Below, one piece after another: positions 35,105 to 45,300 of a stretch of 64,000 bases of DNA (its first letter is position 1; every line of letters starts with the position of its first letter). The DNA comes from Flavobacterium sp. CF136 (GTDB taxonomy: Bacteria; Bacteroidota; Bacteroidia; Flavobacteriales; Flavobacteriaceae), in NCBI RefSeq assembly GCF_000282055.1, contig NZ_AKJZ01000007.1:234542-298541 (forward strand). Direction: 5' to 3'. The notes under the pieces were generated by a model. That model was not told the DNA's origin, did not search any database, and saw only the letters and a program-made list of their open reading frames with translations. The position numbers were made by a program, and so were the translations under genes.

Positions 35105-37648
35105 TTATTTAAGATTTAAATTTCGTAAGCGTAATGCATTTACAATTACTGAAACGGAACTCAGGCTCATCGCCAGCGCCGCTAACATAGGTGAAAGCAA
35201 AATTCCGGATACAGGATACAAAATTCCTGCTGCAATAGGAACGCCTAAAACATTGTATATAAAAGCAAAAAACAAATTTTGTTTGATGTTTTTCATTACG
35301 GAATAACTTAGCTTTTTAGCTTTTACAATTCCATTTAAATCACCTTTTACGAGTGTTATTTTAGCACTTTCAATAGCAACATCAGTTCCTGTTCCCATGG
35401 CAATACCGATATTTGCCTGAGCCAACGCAGGAGCATCATTGATTCCGTCGCCTGCCATGGCTACAATTTTACCTTCGGCTTGCAATCGCTGAATTTCTTT
35501 TAGTTTATCTTCAGGAAGACAATCTGCTTTAAACGAGCTTAAATGCAAATGATCAGCAACGGCTTTTGCAGTATTACTGTTATCGCCCGTCATCATAATC
35601 ACTTCAACTCCCTGATCGATTAAATCTTTGATTGCTTTTACGCTGTTTTCTTTTATGGCATCAGTAATAGTTACATAACCCAAAACAATTTTATCTACGG
35701 AAATATAAGAAACCGTTTTACCCAGATTTTGCTCGGCAACAATCTTTTTTTCAATATCCTCAGTGATCGAAGCGCCAATCTGATTCATTAGTTTTTTATT
35801 TCCTAAAGCCACTTTTGAGTTATTGACAGTTCCTATAACTCCTTTTCCGGCAATAGCTTCAAAGTCCGGAACTTCAAGTGTCGTTTGATTTTTAGCTTTA
35901 GCAAAATTAACTACGGCTTGTGCCAAAGGATGTTCGCTGTGTTGGTTTAGGGAAGCAATATTTTGCAATAAAACATTTTCATCATTATTAACAGCATAGA
36001 TTTTTTCTACAGATGGTTTTCCTTCGGTAATTGTTCCGGTTTTATCCGTAATCAAAACATCAATTTTACTCATGTTTTCTAAGGCTTCGGCATTTTTTAT
36101 CAGGATACCGAATTGAGCTCCTTTGCCTACGCCCACCATTACTGACATTGGGGTGGCTAATCCTAAAGCACAAGGACAGGCTATGATCAAAACCGCAATT
36201 GCATTAATCAATCCATAAACATAGGCAGGTTCAGGGCCAAACTTTGCCCAGACAATGAAAGTTACTATAGAAATGATAACAACTGTTGGGACAAAATATT
36301 TGGATACCCGGTCGGCTAATTTTTGGATGGGGGCTCTCGAACGGCTTGCATCATTGACCATTTGTATAATTTGTGAAAGCAGGGTTTCTGAACCTACTTT
36401 TTCGGCAATCATTACAAATGATTTGGTACCGTTTATCGTTCCCGAAATTACTGTATCGCCAACTTTTTTATCAACCGGAATGGGTTCTCCGGTAATCATT
36501 GCTTCGTCAATACTACTTTCTCCAGTTGTGATTTTTCCGTCAACCGGGATTTTTTCTCCAGGTTTTACACGTAGTAAATCTCCTTTTTTAATATTATGAA
36601 TCGAAATTACTTTATCATTTCCATTTTCGACTAAAGTTGCTTCGGTTGGAGCTAATTTTAATAATTCTTTTATGGCTCCGTTGGTCTGCCCGTGGGCTTT
36701 AGCTTCTAATAGTTGTCCTAATAAAACTAATGTTAGGATAACCGTTGCAGCTTCAAAATAAAGATGAATAGTTCCGTGATGCGATCTAAATTCGGACGGA
36801 AAAATATCCGGAAAAAACATTCCGACAATACTAAATAAGAATGCAACACCGGTTCCAATCCCAATTAGGGTAAACATGTTTAGATTCCAGGTAACAATCG
36901 ATTTCCAGGCACGAACAAAAAACATCCAGCCTGCGTAAAAAAGCACGGGAATTGAAAAAAGGAATTGTATCCAGTTCCAGTTCTCAATAGACATTAGTTT
37001 ATAAAGAGGATTGTTCGGAATCATTTCTGACATTGAAATAATAAAGATTGGAAGCGTAAATAATACGGCAATCTTCATTTTTTTTAGTAAATCAATGTAG
37101 GTTTTGTTTTCTTCAGATTCTGAAGCTTTCATCGGAACCAAATCCATTCCGCAAATTGGACAATCCCCAGGTTCGTTCGAAACAATTTCAGGATGCATCG
37201 GGCAAGTAAATTGTGTATTGCCTATGGCGACTTGGGGAACTAAATCCATTCCGCAAACTGGGCAATCTCCAGGTTTATCATAAGTTTTGTCGCCTTCGCA
37301 ATGCATTGGGCAATAAAAAACACCGGTTGTATTATAATTGTGAGTTACAGTAGTTTCTTTTTTATGATGGTGTCCTTCGTGATTGTCTTTCTTCTGACTT
37401 GAACAACAGGATTTAGGAGGAGCTTCTGCGGTATTTTTTGCGGTAGTCATTTCAATAGTGTAATTTCCAACTTGGCTCAGGATTTCTTGAAATTTTTCAG
37501 TTGGAAGATGCTTTTCCATTGTGATAGTAGCCAAAGGTGGGTTTAAAGTCACCTCGGCCTGAATTCCTTCTATTGTATTCAGTGTTTTTTCGACTTTTGT
37601 GCGACAGCCATCGCACGACATTCCTGAAATAGTATATTGATGAGTCAT
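35105..37648 (-). CDS. copA: Copper-translocating P1B-type ATPase
   Basis: An 847-residue metal exporter. I start at the ATG complementary to 37646-37648 because [15 protein letters not shown] begins the metal-binding domain directly. Order: HMA domain with GMSCDGC; a His-rich linker ([10 protein letters not shown]); two heavy-metal-binding modules, [25 protein letters not shown] and [23 protein letters not shown]; then eight membrane helices with the copper motif CPC in [12 protein letters not shown] (about 489), phosphorylation DKTGT (about 534) and [14 protein letters not shown] with NAxxY and MSxS-type helices indicate Cu(I). It is in the same run as the oxidase and probably exports copper to it. 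Confidence 0.95.
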   Translation of the reverse strand: MTHQYTISGMSCDGCRTKVEKTLNTIEGIQAEVTLNPPLATITMEKHLPTEKFQEILSQVGNYTIEMTTAKNTAEAPPKSCCSSQKKDNHEGHHHKKETTVTHNYNTTGVFYCPMHCEGDKTYDKPGDCPVCGMDLVPQVAIGNTQFTCPMHPEIVSNEPGDCPICGMDLVPMKASESEENKTYIDLLKKMKIAVLFTLPIFIISMSEMIPNNPLYKLMSIENWNWIQFLFSIPVLFYAGWMFFVRAWKSIVTWNLNMFTLIGIGTGVAFLFSIVGMFFPDIFPSEFRSHHGTIHLYFEAATVILTLVLLGQLLEAKAHGQTNGAIKELLKLAPTEATLVENGNDKVISIHNIKKGDLLRVKPGEKIPVDGKITTGESSIDEAMITGEPIPVDKKVGDTVISGTINGTKSFVMIAEKVGSETLLSQIIQMVNDASRSRAPIQKLADRVSKYFVPTVVIISIVTFIVWAKFGPEPAYVYGLINAIAVLIIACPCALGLATPMSVMVGVGKGAQFGILIKNAEALENMSKIDVLITDKTGTITEGKPSVEKIYAVNNDENVLLQNIASLNQHSEHPLAQAVVNFAKAKNQTTLEVPDFEAIAGKGVIGTVNNSKVALGNKKLMNQIGASITEDIEKKIVAEQNLGKTVSYISVDKIVLGYVTITDAIKENSVKAIKDLIDQGVEVIMMTGDNSNTAKAVADHLHLSSFKADCLPEDKLKEIQRLQAEGKIVAMAGDGINDAPALAQANIGIAMGTGTDVAIESAKITLVKGDLNGIVKAKKLSYSVMKNIKQNLFFAFIYNVLGVPIAAGILYPVSGILLSPMLAALAMSLSSVSVIVNALRLRNLNLK

Positions 37649-37765
37649 TGTTTTATCTTTTAAAGTATTACAATGCAAATTTCCGAAGTAACAATTACTT
37701 CGGGTTGTATAATTTTGAAAATGATTTGTAAGATTTACAAATTCTCTGTAGTTCGGTTTAAATAA

Positions 37766-37842
37766 ATCTCGCGAAGTTGGAGAGGCGCAAAGCTTTATTT
37801 TTTATTCTTTTTAAATTTGGCGTCTCAGCGACTTTGCGAGAT
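37766..37842. repeat. Inverted repeat, TCTCGC...GCGAGA type
   Basis: ATCTCGCGAAGTTGGAGAGG followed by CGCAAA (37766-37791) is largely complementary to the segment TTTGGCGTCTCAGCG... TTTGCGAGAT (37816-37842), about 20 of 26 positions with one indel. GC-rich in an AT-rich gap between copA and the AraC-type regulator. I recall similar AAAGTCGCAGAGACGCAAAG-type repeats between Flavobacterium genes. There is no T-run. Confidence 0.6.
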
Positions 37843-37890
37843 ATAAAAAAATATGACTTTTAATTTATTCAGTCTCTTTAATAATAGAAT

Positions 37891-38451
37891 TTACAAATTC
37901 TCGATCTGAATACGATTTTTATTCTTCAATTGCTTAAAGTGAGTAGGGGTAAAGCCTGTAATTTTCTTGAATTGATTGCTTAAATGTGCCACATTGCTGT
38001 AGTTTAAAATATCCGCAATTTCGCTTAACGAAAGTTCATTATAAATCAATAATTCTTTTACCTTTTCTATTTTCTGACTGATAAAATATTTTTCGATAGT
38101 TGTATTTTCTATCTCCGAAAATAAATTACTCAGTGTATTATAATCCTGACTGAGGTTTTCTGCCAGATAATCAGATAGATTGGTTTTTAATTCATTGTTT
38201 TTATGATGAACCAAATCGATAATAAGTGTTTTTATTTTCTCGATTGTTTTACTTTTTTTATCATCAAGCAAATCAAAACCTAAGGAGTGTAAGTTCTGAA
38301 GTAAAACTTCTTTTTGGCTTTCTGTGATTTCGTTTTGCAATTCGACTTCACCCAGTTCTACAGAAATAGTCTGAAGTCCGAGTTTTTCAAACTCAGACTT
38401 CACAACCATTTTACATCTGCTGCATACCATGTTTTTGATATAGAGCTTCAT
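37891..38451 (-). CDS. AraC-type regulator with N-terminal HMA-like metal-binding domain
   Basis: A 186-residue protein starting at the ATG complementary to 38449-38451, right after the DUF3347 stop. The N-terminal 60 residues (MKLYIKNMVCSRCKMVVKSEF) have the CxxC of heavy-metal-associated domains (Cys10, Cys13). The C-terminal part is an AraC/XylS DNA-binding domain (KVKELLIYNELSLSEIADILNYSNVAHLSNQFKKITGFTPTHFKQL). A copper-sensing activator is the obvious reading, since it sits between DUF3347 and copA in a copper cluster. This combination is a single-component sensor; the metal has not been tested. Confidence 0.85.
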   Translation of the reverse strand: MKLYIKNMVCSRCKMVVKSEFEKLGLQTISVELGEVELQNEITESQKEVLLQNLHSLGFDLLDDKKSKTIEKIKTLIIDLVHHKNNELKTNLSDYLAENLSQDYNTLSNLFSEIENTTIEKYFISQKIEKVKELLIYNELSLSEIADILNYSNVAHLSNQFKKITGFTPTHFKQLKNKNRIQIENL

Positions 38452-38453
38452 GT

Positions 38454-38984
38454 TTATTTGATAGTTTCTACCACATTTCCGCAAGTCAGCATTGATGATC
38501 CATAATACGGATTCTTAACAGCTTTTTCTTTGCTTAACCAATTAGCATCGGCCATTGGACAATATTGATAGTAAACCGTTTGTGCAGGATTTGAAGCTTT
38601 AATTAGCTCGTAAGTACTTTTAGATAATGATTTAAAAGTTTCACGTTGTTTTTTAAGATCCTGATTAGATGAAATTGATTTTGCATCAGAAGCCATTTTT
38701 TTCATGACTTTCATCCAAACTGTATGTTCATCGCTTTTTAATTTATCCATTTTTACAGCACTTATAACAGTTAACAAAGTGGCAGCTTTCGCCGAAGTTG
38801 TTTTTGCATCACTTTTGATAAGTGCATCTTTCATTGCAAAATAATTATCAAAAACAGGTTTCAGCTGACTTGAGTCCTGAACATATTTTATAGTTGTTTG
38901 AGATTTTGTTTCTTTTGCTGTGATTGTATTTACAGATAATATTATTGCGATTGCTGCAAAAACAGCCGCTATTGAATTTTTCAT
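38454..38984 (-). CDS. DUF3347 exported protein
   Basis: A 176-residue periplasmic protein with a signal peptide (KNSIAAVFAAIAIILSVNTITAKE). The DUF3347 body is helical: LKPVFDNYFAMKDALIKSDAKTTSAKAATLLTVISAVKMDKL, then TVYYQYCPMADANWLSKEKAVKNPYYGSSMLTCGNVVETI, with the YCPMA...NPYYG...C signature. DUF3347 domains often accompany copper/silver efflux (CusB-like) proteins and may carry Cu via the Cys and Met. It is 2 bp before the AraC-type gene, so the genes are co-transcribed. Confidence 0.85.
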   Translation of the reverse strand: MKNSIAAVFAAIAIILSVNTITAKETKSQTTIKYVQDSSQLKPVFDNYFAMKDALIKSDAKTTSAKAATLLTVISAVKMDKLKSDEHTVWMKVMKKMASDAKSISSNQDLKKQRETFKSLSKSTYELIKASNPAQTVYYQYCPMADANWLSKEKAVKNPYYGSSMLTCGNVVETIK

Positions 38985-39095
38985 TTTATATGTTTTTAAA
39001 AAGGAATTCGAATTTTCCTTTGGTTTGTTTTTAACTGAATTTTAGAACAAATGGTTTCAAAAATGACCCATTTATGGCTGTTACAAATACAATTA

Positions 39096-39479
39096 TTATA
39101 TTTTTGGAGGTAACCAAATCGAAGTGAAACCATCAGAAATATTGGCTTCGTTATAATATGAATTAGGTTTTTCTATTGAGAAATTAAAAATATTATTTTG
39201 AAAATTAAACTCATTTGAAGCCGGAATGCTAAACTGCAAAGAGGAAGTTGTACAATTAGTGTGATTGCATTTTCCGTCACAATCGTGTTTTTCTTTTTTA
39301 GAATCTTTAGTTTTCTTGCAGCATTCTTTCGTACAGCAATTTTTTTCCTTTTCGTCTGAAGTGATTTCTCTTTTATGAGAAGTTTTTACAGTATTATTTC
39401 CACATGCAAAACCGGAAATCGGAATCAAAAAGAAACCAATTGTCAGCAGGAGAGATAATATGTAAATTTTTTTAGTCAA
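39096..39479 (-). CDS. Small Cys-rich exported protein of the copper cluster
   Basis: A 127-residue protein with a signal peptide (KKIYILSLLLTIGFFLIPISGFA). The middle (about 47-85) is Cys/Lys-rich: NCCTKECCKKTKDSKKEKHDCDGKCNHTNC, with ten or so cysteines resembling a metal-binding stretch. The C-terminal third (FNFQNNIFNFSIEKPNSYY...SIWLPPKI) has no family match I know. No ATG lies before the signal peptide, so the start appears to be the TTG complementary to 39477-39479. It heads the leftward cluster, 111 bp before the DUF3347 gene. A copper-binding or buffering role is an inference from context. Confidence 0.7.
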   Translation of the reverse strand: MTKKIYILSLLLTIGFFLIPISGFACGNNTVKTSHKREITSDEKEKNCCTKECCKKTKDSKKEKHDCDGKCNHTNCTTSSLQFSIPASNEFNFQNNIFNFSIEKPNSYYNEANISDGFTSIWLPPKI

Positions 39480-39549
39480 GGAAAAATTGATTTGTGATAC
39501 AAATTTAGATAAAAATATTTAGCCCGAAGGTTTTTTAAGATTTCAATAA

Positions 39550-40383
39550 CTAAAGCTTTTTAAAATCTGTAGGATTCATATTTTTTCTCTTTTTGAAATA
39601 ATTAGACAAATGACTTTCATCTGTAAAACCAAATTCATAAGCAATTTGTTTGACCGGCAATTGATTGTTTTGGAATCGTTTCTCGATTAAAGTTGTTCTC
39701 AGGTTATGAATATAGTCACGATAACTAATCGCAAAAGTCCTTTTGAAATAAGCACTGAAATAAGTTTGTGCAATATTAAAATGATCTGCAATTACTTTAA
39801 TCTGAACCAATTTGGGCTTATAAATGTTCTGATGGATATACGAAGTGATTTGTTCATTATCAATAGAATTTCCTTTAACGACAAGATTCATATTGTGCAT
39901 CGTTTCTTTGATTAATCCAAAAATAGAAAGGATTTGGTAAAATACAATTGGCGAATTCGAAACATCGGTTTTACAATTGTAAGCAGCAATGTTTTCAATA
40001 GTATTCTTTAAAATCGTTTTGCAGGGATCATCTAATTTTAAAACAGTTTCTTTGAGTGTTTTATCACGCATGAAACTTTCGGGCGTATGAATTAAAAACT
40101 CATCACAAGTAAGATTTTGTTTTGAATTAAAATAACTATCCGTGAATTTGATATAGAAAAAACGAGTACTTTTTTTAATGTCAAAATAATGTTCGTCATC
40201 TGGCGAAATCACAAATAAATCTCCTGATTTATAAGGTAGTAAATTGTGGTTTAAATGATGAATGCCGCTTCCTTTTTTAATATAAATGATTTCATAATAC
40301 GTATGAGTATGTGGCGGAAGATGAAATTTCTCATCTTCAAATTCATCTATAGCAAGTGTTTTGAATTGATTTAATTTTGGCAT
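39550..40383 (-). CDS. AraC-family regulator with cupin sensor domain
   Basis: A 277-residue regulator. The N-terminal cupin (HLPPHTHTYYEIIYIKKGSGIHHLNHNLLPYKSGDLFVISPDDEHYF, about 20-65) is an AraC-type ligand domain; the C-terminal helix-turn-helix pair ends FAISYRDYIHNLRTTLIEKRFQNNQLPVKQIAYEFGFTDESHLSNYFKKRKNMNPTDFKKL. It is divergent from the MFS transporter 102 bp away and probably controls it. The inducer is unknown. It is not part of the copper cluster operon, which ends 71 bp before it. Confidence 0.9.
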   Translation of the reverse strand: MPKLNQFKTLAIDEFEDEKFHLPPHTHTYYEIIYIKKGSGIHHLNHNLLPYKSGDLFVISPDDEHYFDIKKSTRFFYIKFTDSYFNSKQNLTCDEFLIHTPESFMRDKTLKETVLKLDDPCKTILKNTIENIAAYNCKTDVSNSPIVFYQILSIFGLIKETMHNMNLVVKGNSIDNEQITSYIHQNIYKPKLVQIKVIADHFNIAQTYFSAYFKRTFAISYRDYIHNLRTTLIEKRFQNNQLPVKQIAYEFGFTDESHLSNYFKKRKNMNPTDFKKL

Positions 40384-40485
40384 AACTTAAATATACAAGT
40401 TTATGTTATAAATATACAATTATTTTTTTATAAAGCTGGCGTAAATTTGCCCCATAGAAAATCTATTCCTTTCTTGTAAAAACAA

Positions 40486-41652
40486 ATGAAAAAAAGTCTT
40501 ATTGCATTATCATTAGGAGGTTTAACTATCGGAATTACCGAATTTGTAATGATGGGCCTGTTGCCGGATATTGCTTCAGATATGAAAGTTACAATTCCTG
40601 TTGCAGGATATTTAATTTCGGCATACGCGCTGGGAGTTGTTATTGGAGCTCCTTTACTGGTTATTATTGGAAGAAATTATGCTCCCAAAAAGATGCTTTT
40701 AATTTTGGCGATGATGTTAACTGTTTTTAATGCACTTTCAATTATTGCACCTACTTATAATTTTTTATTTGCGTCAAGATTTCTTTCCGGATTGCCGCAT
40801 GGTGCTTTCTTTGGAGTAGGAGCAGTAGTGGCAAGTCGTTTGGCAGACAAAGGTAAAGAAGCTCAGGCAATCGCAATTATGTTTTCGGGTTTAACGTTGG
40901 CTAATCTTATAGGAGTCCCAATCGGTACATATATAGGACACAATTTTATCTGGCGTTATACCTTTATACTTATTGCTGTTGTAGGTCTGCTTACCTTTTT
41001 GTTTATTTATTTATGGATGCCGAATCTGGAAAAAAATCAAAATGTAAATATGAAAACGCAGTTACAATTTTTTAAGAAAGCTGATGCCTGGTTGATTATC
41101 GGAATTACCGCGGTTGGTTTCGGCGGATTATTTGCATGGATTAGTTACATCGCACCATTGCTGATAAATATATCTAAATTTTCTCCACAGGATGTTTCTT
41201 ATATTTTGATTTTAGCAGGTTTCGGAATGGTTGTAGGAAACTTTTTAGGAGGTAAATTAGCTGATAAATTTTCACCCGCACCAACGACTTTGGCTTTGTT
41301 GTTTGTAATGTCTGTCGATTTAATTTTAGTTTACTTTTTCTCCTTCAACCAATATGCTTCTTTATTCCTGACTTTCTTAACGGGCTGTATTTCTTTCTCG
41401 GTTATTGCACCTATACAAATGTTAATGATTCGTACTGCCAAGGATGCTGAGATGATTGCTTCTGCAGCACTACAGGGAAGTTTTAACATCGGAAATGCTT
41501 TGGGAGCTTTTTTAGGCGGATTACCATTGGCTGCCGGATATAGTTTTACCTCTCCTAATCTTATAGGCGTTGGAATGTCTATTATAGGTATGATAATCAC
41601 TTTTATCTTAATGCAGAAAAATAAAGCAGTCTTACAATTGCAAAGTGCTTAA
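40486..41652 (+). CDS. MFS efflux transporter (DHA1/AraJ-like)
   Basis: A 388-residue 12-helix major facilitator. The opening LIALSLGGLTIGITEFVMMGLLPDIASDM and the helix 4 region SRFLSGLPHGAFFGVGAVVASRLADKGKEAQAIAIMFSGLTLANLIGVPIGTYIG match the sugar-efflux/arabinose-type (YdhP, AraJ, NepI) subfamily. Such carriers export sugars, nucleosides or drugs by proton antiport. Its divergent AraC partner suggests substrate induction. A terminator follows directly. Confidence 0.9.
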   Translation: MKKSLIALSLGGLTIGITEFVMMGLLPDIASDMKVTIPVAGYLISAYALGVVIGAPLLVIIGRNYAPKKMLLILAMMLTVFNALSIIAPTYNFLFASRFLSGLPHGAFFGVGAVVASRLADKGKEAQAIAIMFSGLTLANLIGVPIGTYIGHNFIWRYTFILIAVVGLLTFLFIYLWMPNLEKNQNVNMKTQLQFFKKADAWLIIGITAVGFGGLFAWISYIAPLLINISKFSPQDVSYILILAGFGMVVGNFLGGKLADKFSPAPTTLALLFVMSVDLILVYFFSFNQYASLFLTFLTGCISFSVIAPIQMLMIRTAKDAEMIASAALQGSFNIGNALGAFLGGLPLAAGYSFTSPNLIGVGMSIIGMIITFILMQKNKAVLQLQSA

Positions 41653-41666
41653 ATATTTTAAATTTC

Positions 41667-41700
41667 AATCCCTTAAAACTTTTTTTAAGGGATTTTTTTT
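41667..41700 (+). terminator. Terminator after the MFS gene
   Basis: AATCCCTTAAAA (41667-41678) pairs with TTTTAAGGGATT (41683-41694), loop 4 nt, followed by a T-run. It lies 15 bp past the stop. Confidence 0.85.
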
Positions 41701-41950
41701 ATAATCAATTAAGGCATTTTGTAACAAATGTCATTTTGTTAAATTACATATTGATTATGTTAAAATTTAGTTGAGATATTCTTAAAGGTGTATTATGGAA
41801 TTCTGTATAAGAGAATTCTGAATCATTGCTGTCTAAACCCAGGTAATATTTAATGGATTTCTTTATTTACTTCAGATTTAGCTATAAAATATAAGAAAAT
41901 TACCTGTGTATTTATTTCTTCGTTAAAATTGTGAAAATAATTGCAGATTC

Positions 41951-41964
41951 TGTAATCGATTGAA
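41951..41964. promoter_or_regulatory. Half-matching upstream operator-like site
   Basis: TGTAATCGATTGAA shares ten of the 14 palindrome bases with the perfect site at 42135-42148, 184 bp downstream. It may be an auxiliary site for looping. The 650-bp gap around it (41701-42303) holds no gene; it is extremely AT-rich. Confidence 0.4.
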
Positions 41965-42126
41965 TTTTATGCAATAATTTAATATACATAAAAAAATAAA
42001 AGCATATTTGATAATTTTAGTAGATATAAATTGCACATGTAATATTAAAAAAGAGAATAATTTTTCATATGTAATTTTTTTTATGATTTTTTTGTGAAAT
42101 TTAATTTTTTATATAGAATTTTTTTC

Positions 42127-42148
42127 TAAGTTTGTGTAATCGATTACA
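42127..42148 (+). promoter_or_regulatory. susC promoter -7 box with adjacent palindromic operator
   Basis: TAAGTTTG (42127-42134) is a good -7 element. It is immediately followed by the perfect 14-bp palindrome TGTAATCGATTACA (42135-42148), so a bound protein would cover the start of transcription. The central AATCGATT and outer TGTA/TACA are like LacI-family operators. The susC ATG is 155 bp downstream. A -33 box at the right distance is not clear. Confidence 0.6.
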
Positions 42149-42303
42149 TGATATTTTTTTGGTTTAAAAAACAATCATTGTTTTTTAATATTTTTAAGAG
42201 TTTTTAATAAAATTTCTGCTCTGATTCTTGAAAAAAATATTGTGTTTCAATGAAATATAAAACTTAAAACTAAACTATATAATAATAAACTAAACAGTAA
42301 ACT

Positions 42304-45300
42304 ATGAATTTCAAAGAGTTATTTAAAGGGACAAATTGTTGTTTTGCAATTGTTTTCTTATTGTGTTTGCTTTCCGGCAACAAGGTGAGTGCGCAAAATA
42401 TAACAATACAAGGTGTTGTTAAAGACGCTGCAGGTCTAAGCTTACCGGGCGTAAATGTATTAGAAAAAGGTACTAAAAATGGTGTTTCAACAGATTTCGA
42501 TGGTAAATATAAGTTAAACCTCACGAATTCTAAAGCGGTTGTGGTGTTTTCTTTTATAGGTTTTAAAACTAAAGAAGTTGCCGCCTCAGGGAAAAGTAAA
42601 ATTGATGTGGCTTTGGTGGAGGAATCAAATACATTGAATGAAGTAGTGGTTGTAGGATACGGAACAGTGAAAAAATCTGATTTAACGGGATCAGTTGCGA
42701 CTTTAGCTGGTAATGATTTAAGGAAAACTCCGGTTTCCAGTATTGCAGAAGCCTTAACAGGTCGTGTGGCCGGGGTGAATGTAACTTCTTCAGAAGGTTC
42801 TCCGGATTCAGAGATTAAAATTAGAATTCGTGGAGGTACTTCTTTGACTCAGGATAGTTCTCCTTTATATATTGTTGATGGTTTTCCTGTAAACAGTATT
42901 AATGATATTTCTTCTTCTGATATTGAATCTATGTCAATATTAAAAGATGCTTCGTCTACTGCAATTTATGGTTCAAGAGGGGCGAATGGTGTTATTATTG
43001 TAACTACTAAAAGTGGTAAGGATGGTAAGATAGCTGTGAATTTTAATATGTTTTATGGTTTGAAAGAGATGGCGAAAGAAATTGATGTTCTTCAGCCGGA
43101 AGATTTCGTAAAATGGCAATATGAATATGCATTGCTTGCGGACGATGTGCCATCTTATGAAAAATACTTTGGTGCATGGCAGGATTCTGATATGTATAAA
43201 GGGATGAAAGGTAATAATTGGCAAAAACAGACTTTTGGACGTACAGGAGAAGTTCAAAGTCGGGATTTAGGAATACGTGGAGGTTCAGAGAAAATTAATT
43301 TTAATTTTAATTATGCACACTATGATGAGAAATCAATTATGGTTGGTTCTGATTTTAAAAGAAACAACTTGTCGCTTGCGTTAAAAAGTAAAGCCAGTGA
43401 AAAAATTGATTTAGCTTTTACTATGCGTTATTCTGATACGGAGATTAATGGGGGTGGCGTGAATGAGCAAAAAGAGGTATCTTCTTCAGATTCACGTTTA
43501 AAACATGCTGTGGGATATTCCCCAATTCCGTTGCCTGGATTAACTACGTCTGATACAGATGAAGCGGTTTCAACTTATTTAGTGAATCCTTTTGTATCTA
43601 TTGCGGATAACGATCGTCAGCAGTTAAGAAAAAACTTCAATATGTTAGGGAGTTTCGGATGGAAATTAACAGATAACCTTAGTTTAAAAACAGATTTAGG
43701 TTTAGATAATTATAATTATTTAGATTATCGTTTTTACGGACGTTCAACCTACTATGTAAGCAATGTTCCTGCTGCAGAAAATCAAGGTATGCCGGCACTT
43801 ATAATTACTGATCGTAAGGATAATAAATTTAGAAATGCAAATACACTTAATTATGATTTTAAAAAATCTCTTGGAGAAAATCATAACTTAAAAGTTCTGG
43901 TTGGAGAAGAGTCAATCAATTATAAAAGAACAGACATGACTTCTGTGGTTCATGGATTGCCTAAGTTGTTTACTTTTAATCAATCACAAAAATTAACTAG
44001 TCAAGGGAAAGACTTTATTGTGGATAATAATTATTCCCCGGATGATAAATTACTTTCTTTCTTTGGGCGTGTTAATTATGATTTTAAAGATCGTTATCTT
44101 TTTACAGCAACGTATCGTGCCGATGGCTCCAGTAAGTTTTTAAATGATAATAAATGGGGTTATTTCCCAGCAGCTGCAGCTGCTTGGAAAATATCTGAAG
44201 AGAGTTTCTTAAAGGATGTTTCCTGGATAAATACACTTAAACTTAGAGTAAGTTATGGAGAAGCAGGAAATAATAATATTCCAACAGGACAACAGGTTCA
44301 AAGTTTTCAGTCTTCAAATTCTGAATGGATAAATGGAGTTGACAACTACTGGGCAGCTTCTAAAACAATGGCAAATCCTGAATTAAAATGGGAAACTACT
44401 ATAACACAAAATATAGGTTTGGATTTTGATTTTTTCCATAGTCGTATAAATGGTTCAGTTGAGGTTTATAAAAATGTAACTAAGGATCTGTTGATATTAT
44501 TTCCAATTTCTGGGGTTGGTTATGATAATCAATATAGAAATATGGGTGAAATTCAAAATACAGGTATAGAGGCGACTTTAAATCTTGTTGCAATCGAAAA
44601 TGCAAAATATGGTTTGAGTTTTTCTTTCAATGCCGGATTTAATACTAATCGTATCAACTCGCTTGGTGTGATGAATAATTTTGGAACTAATACAAACTGG
44701 GCATCAACACAAATTGGAAATGATTATGTAGTAAATGTTGGTTCTCCAGTGGGGTTAATGTATGGTTATCAAAATGATGGTAGATATGAAGTTTCCGATT
44801 TTGATTATGATGGGTCAAAATATACATTGAAAGCTGGTATTGCTGATGCCTCTGCTATTGTTGGAACTTTACAGCCGGGTATGATGAAATTAAAAAATGT
44901 TGACGGTTCAACTGATAATAAAGTTACTGCAGCAGACCAAAAAGTTATTGGTAATGCAAATCCAAAAAGTACAGGAGGTTTTACAATGAATGCTAATGCT
45001 TATGGGTTTGATCTTTCAGCTGCTTTTAACTACAGTATTGGAAACGATATTTACAACGCAAATAAAGTTGAGTTCACAACAGCTAATCCAAATGGTCAAT
45101 ATAGAAATTTAAGTTCAGAAATGGCTGACGGTAGCAGATGGACAAACCTTGATCCTGTTTCAGGTCAATTAGTAACTGATCCTGCAGCATTGACAGCTCT
45201 GAATGCTAATACAACAATGTGGTCACCATATATGAGCCGCTTTGTATTTAGTGACTGGGCTGTAGAAGATGGTTCTTTCTTAAGGCTTAATACGCTTACT

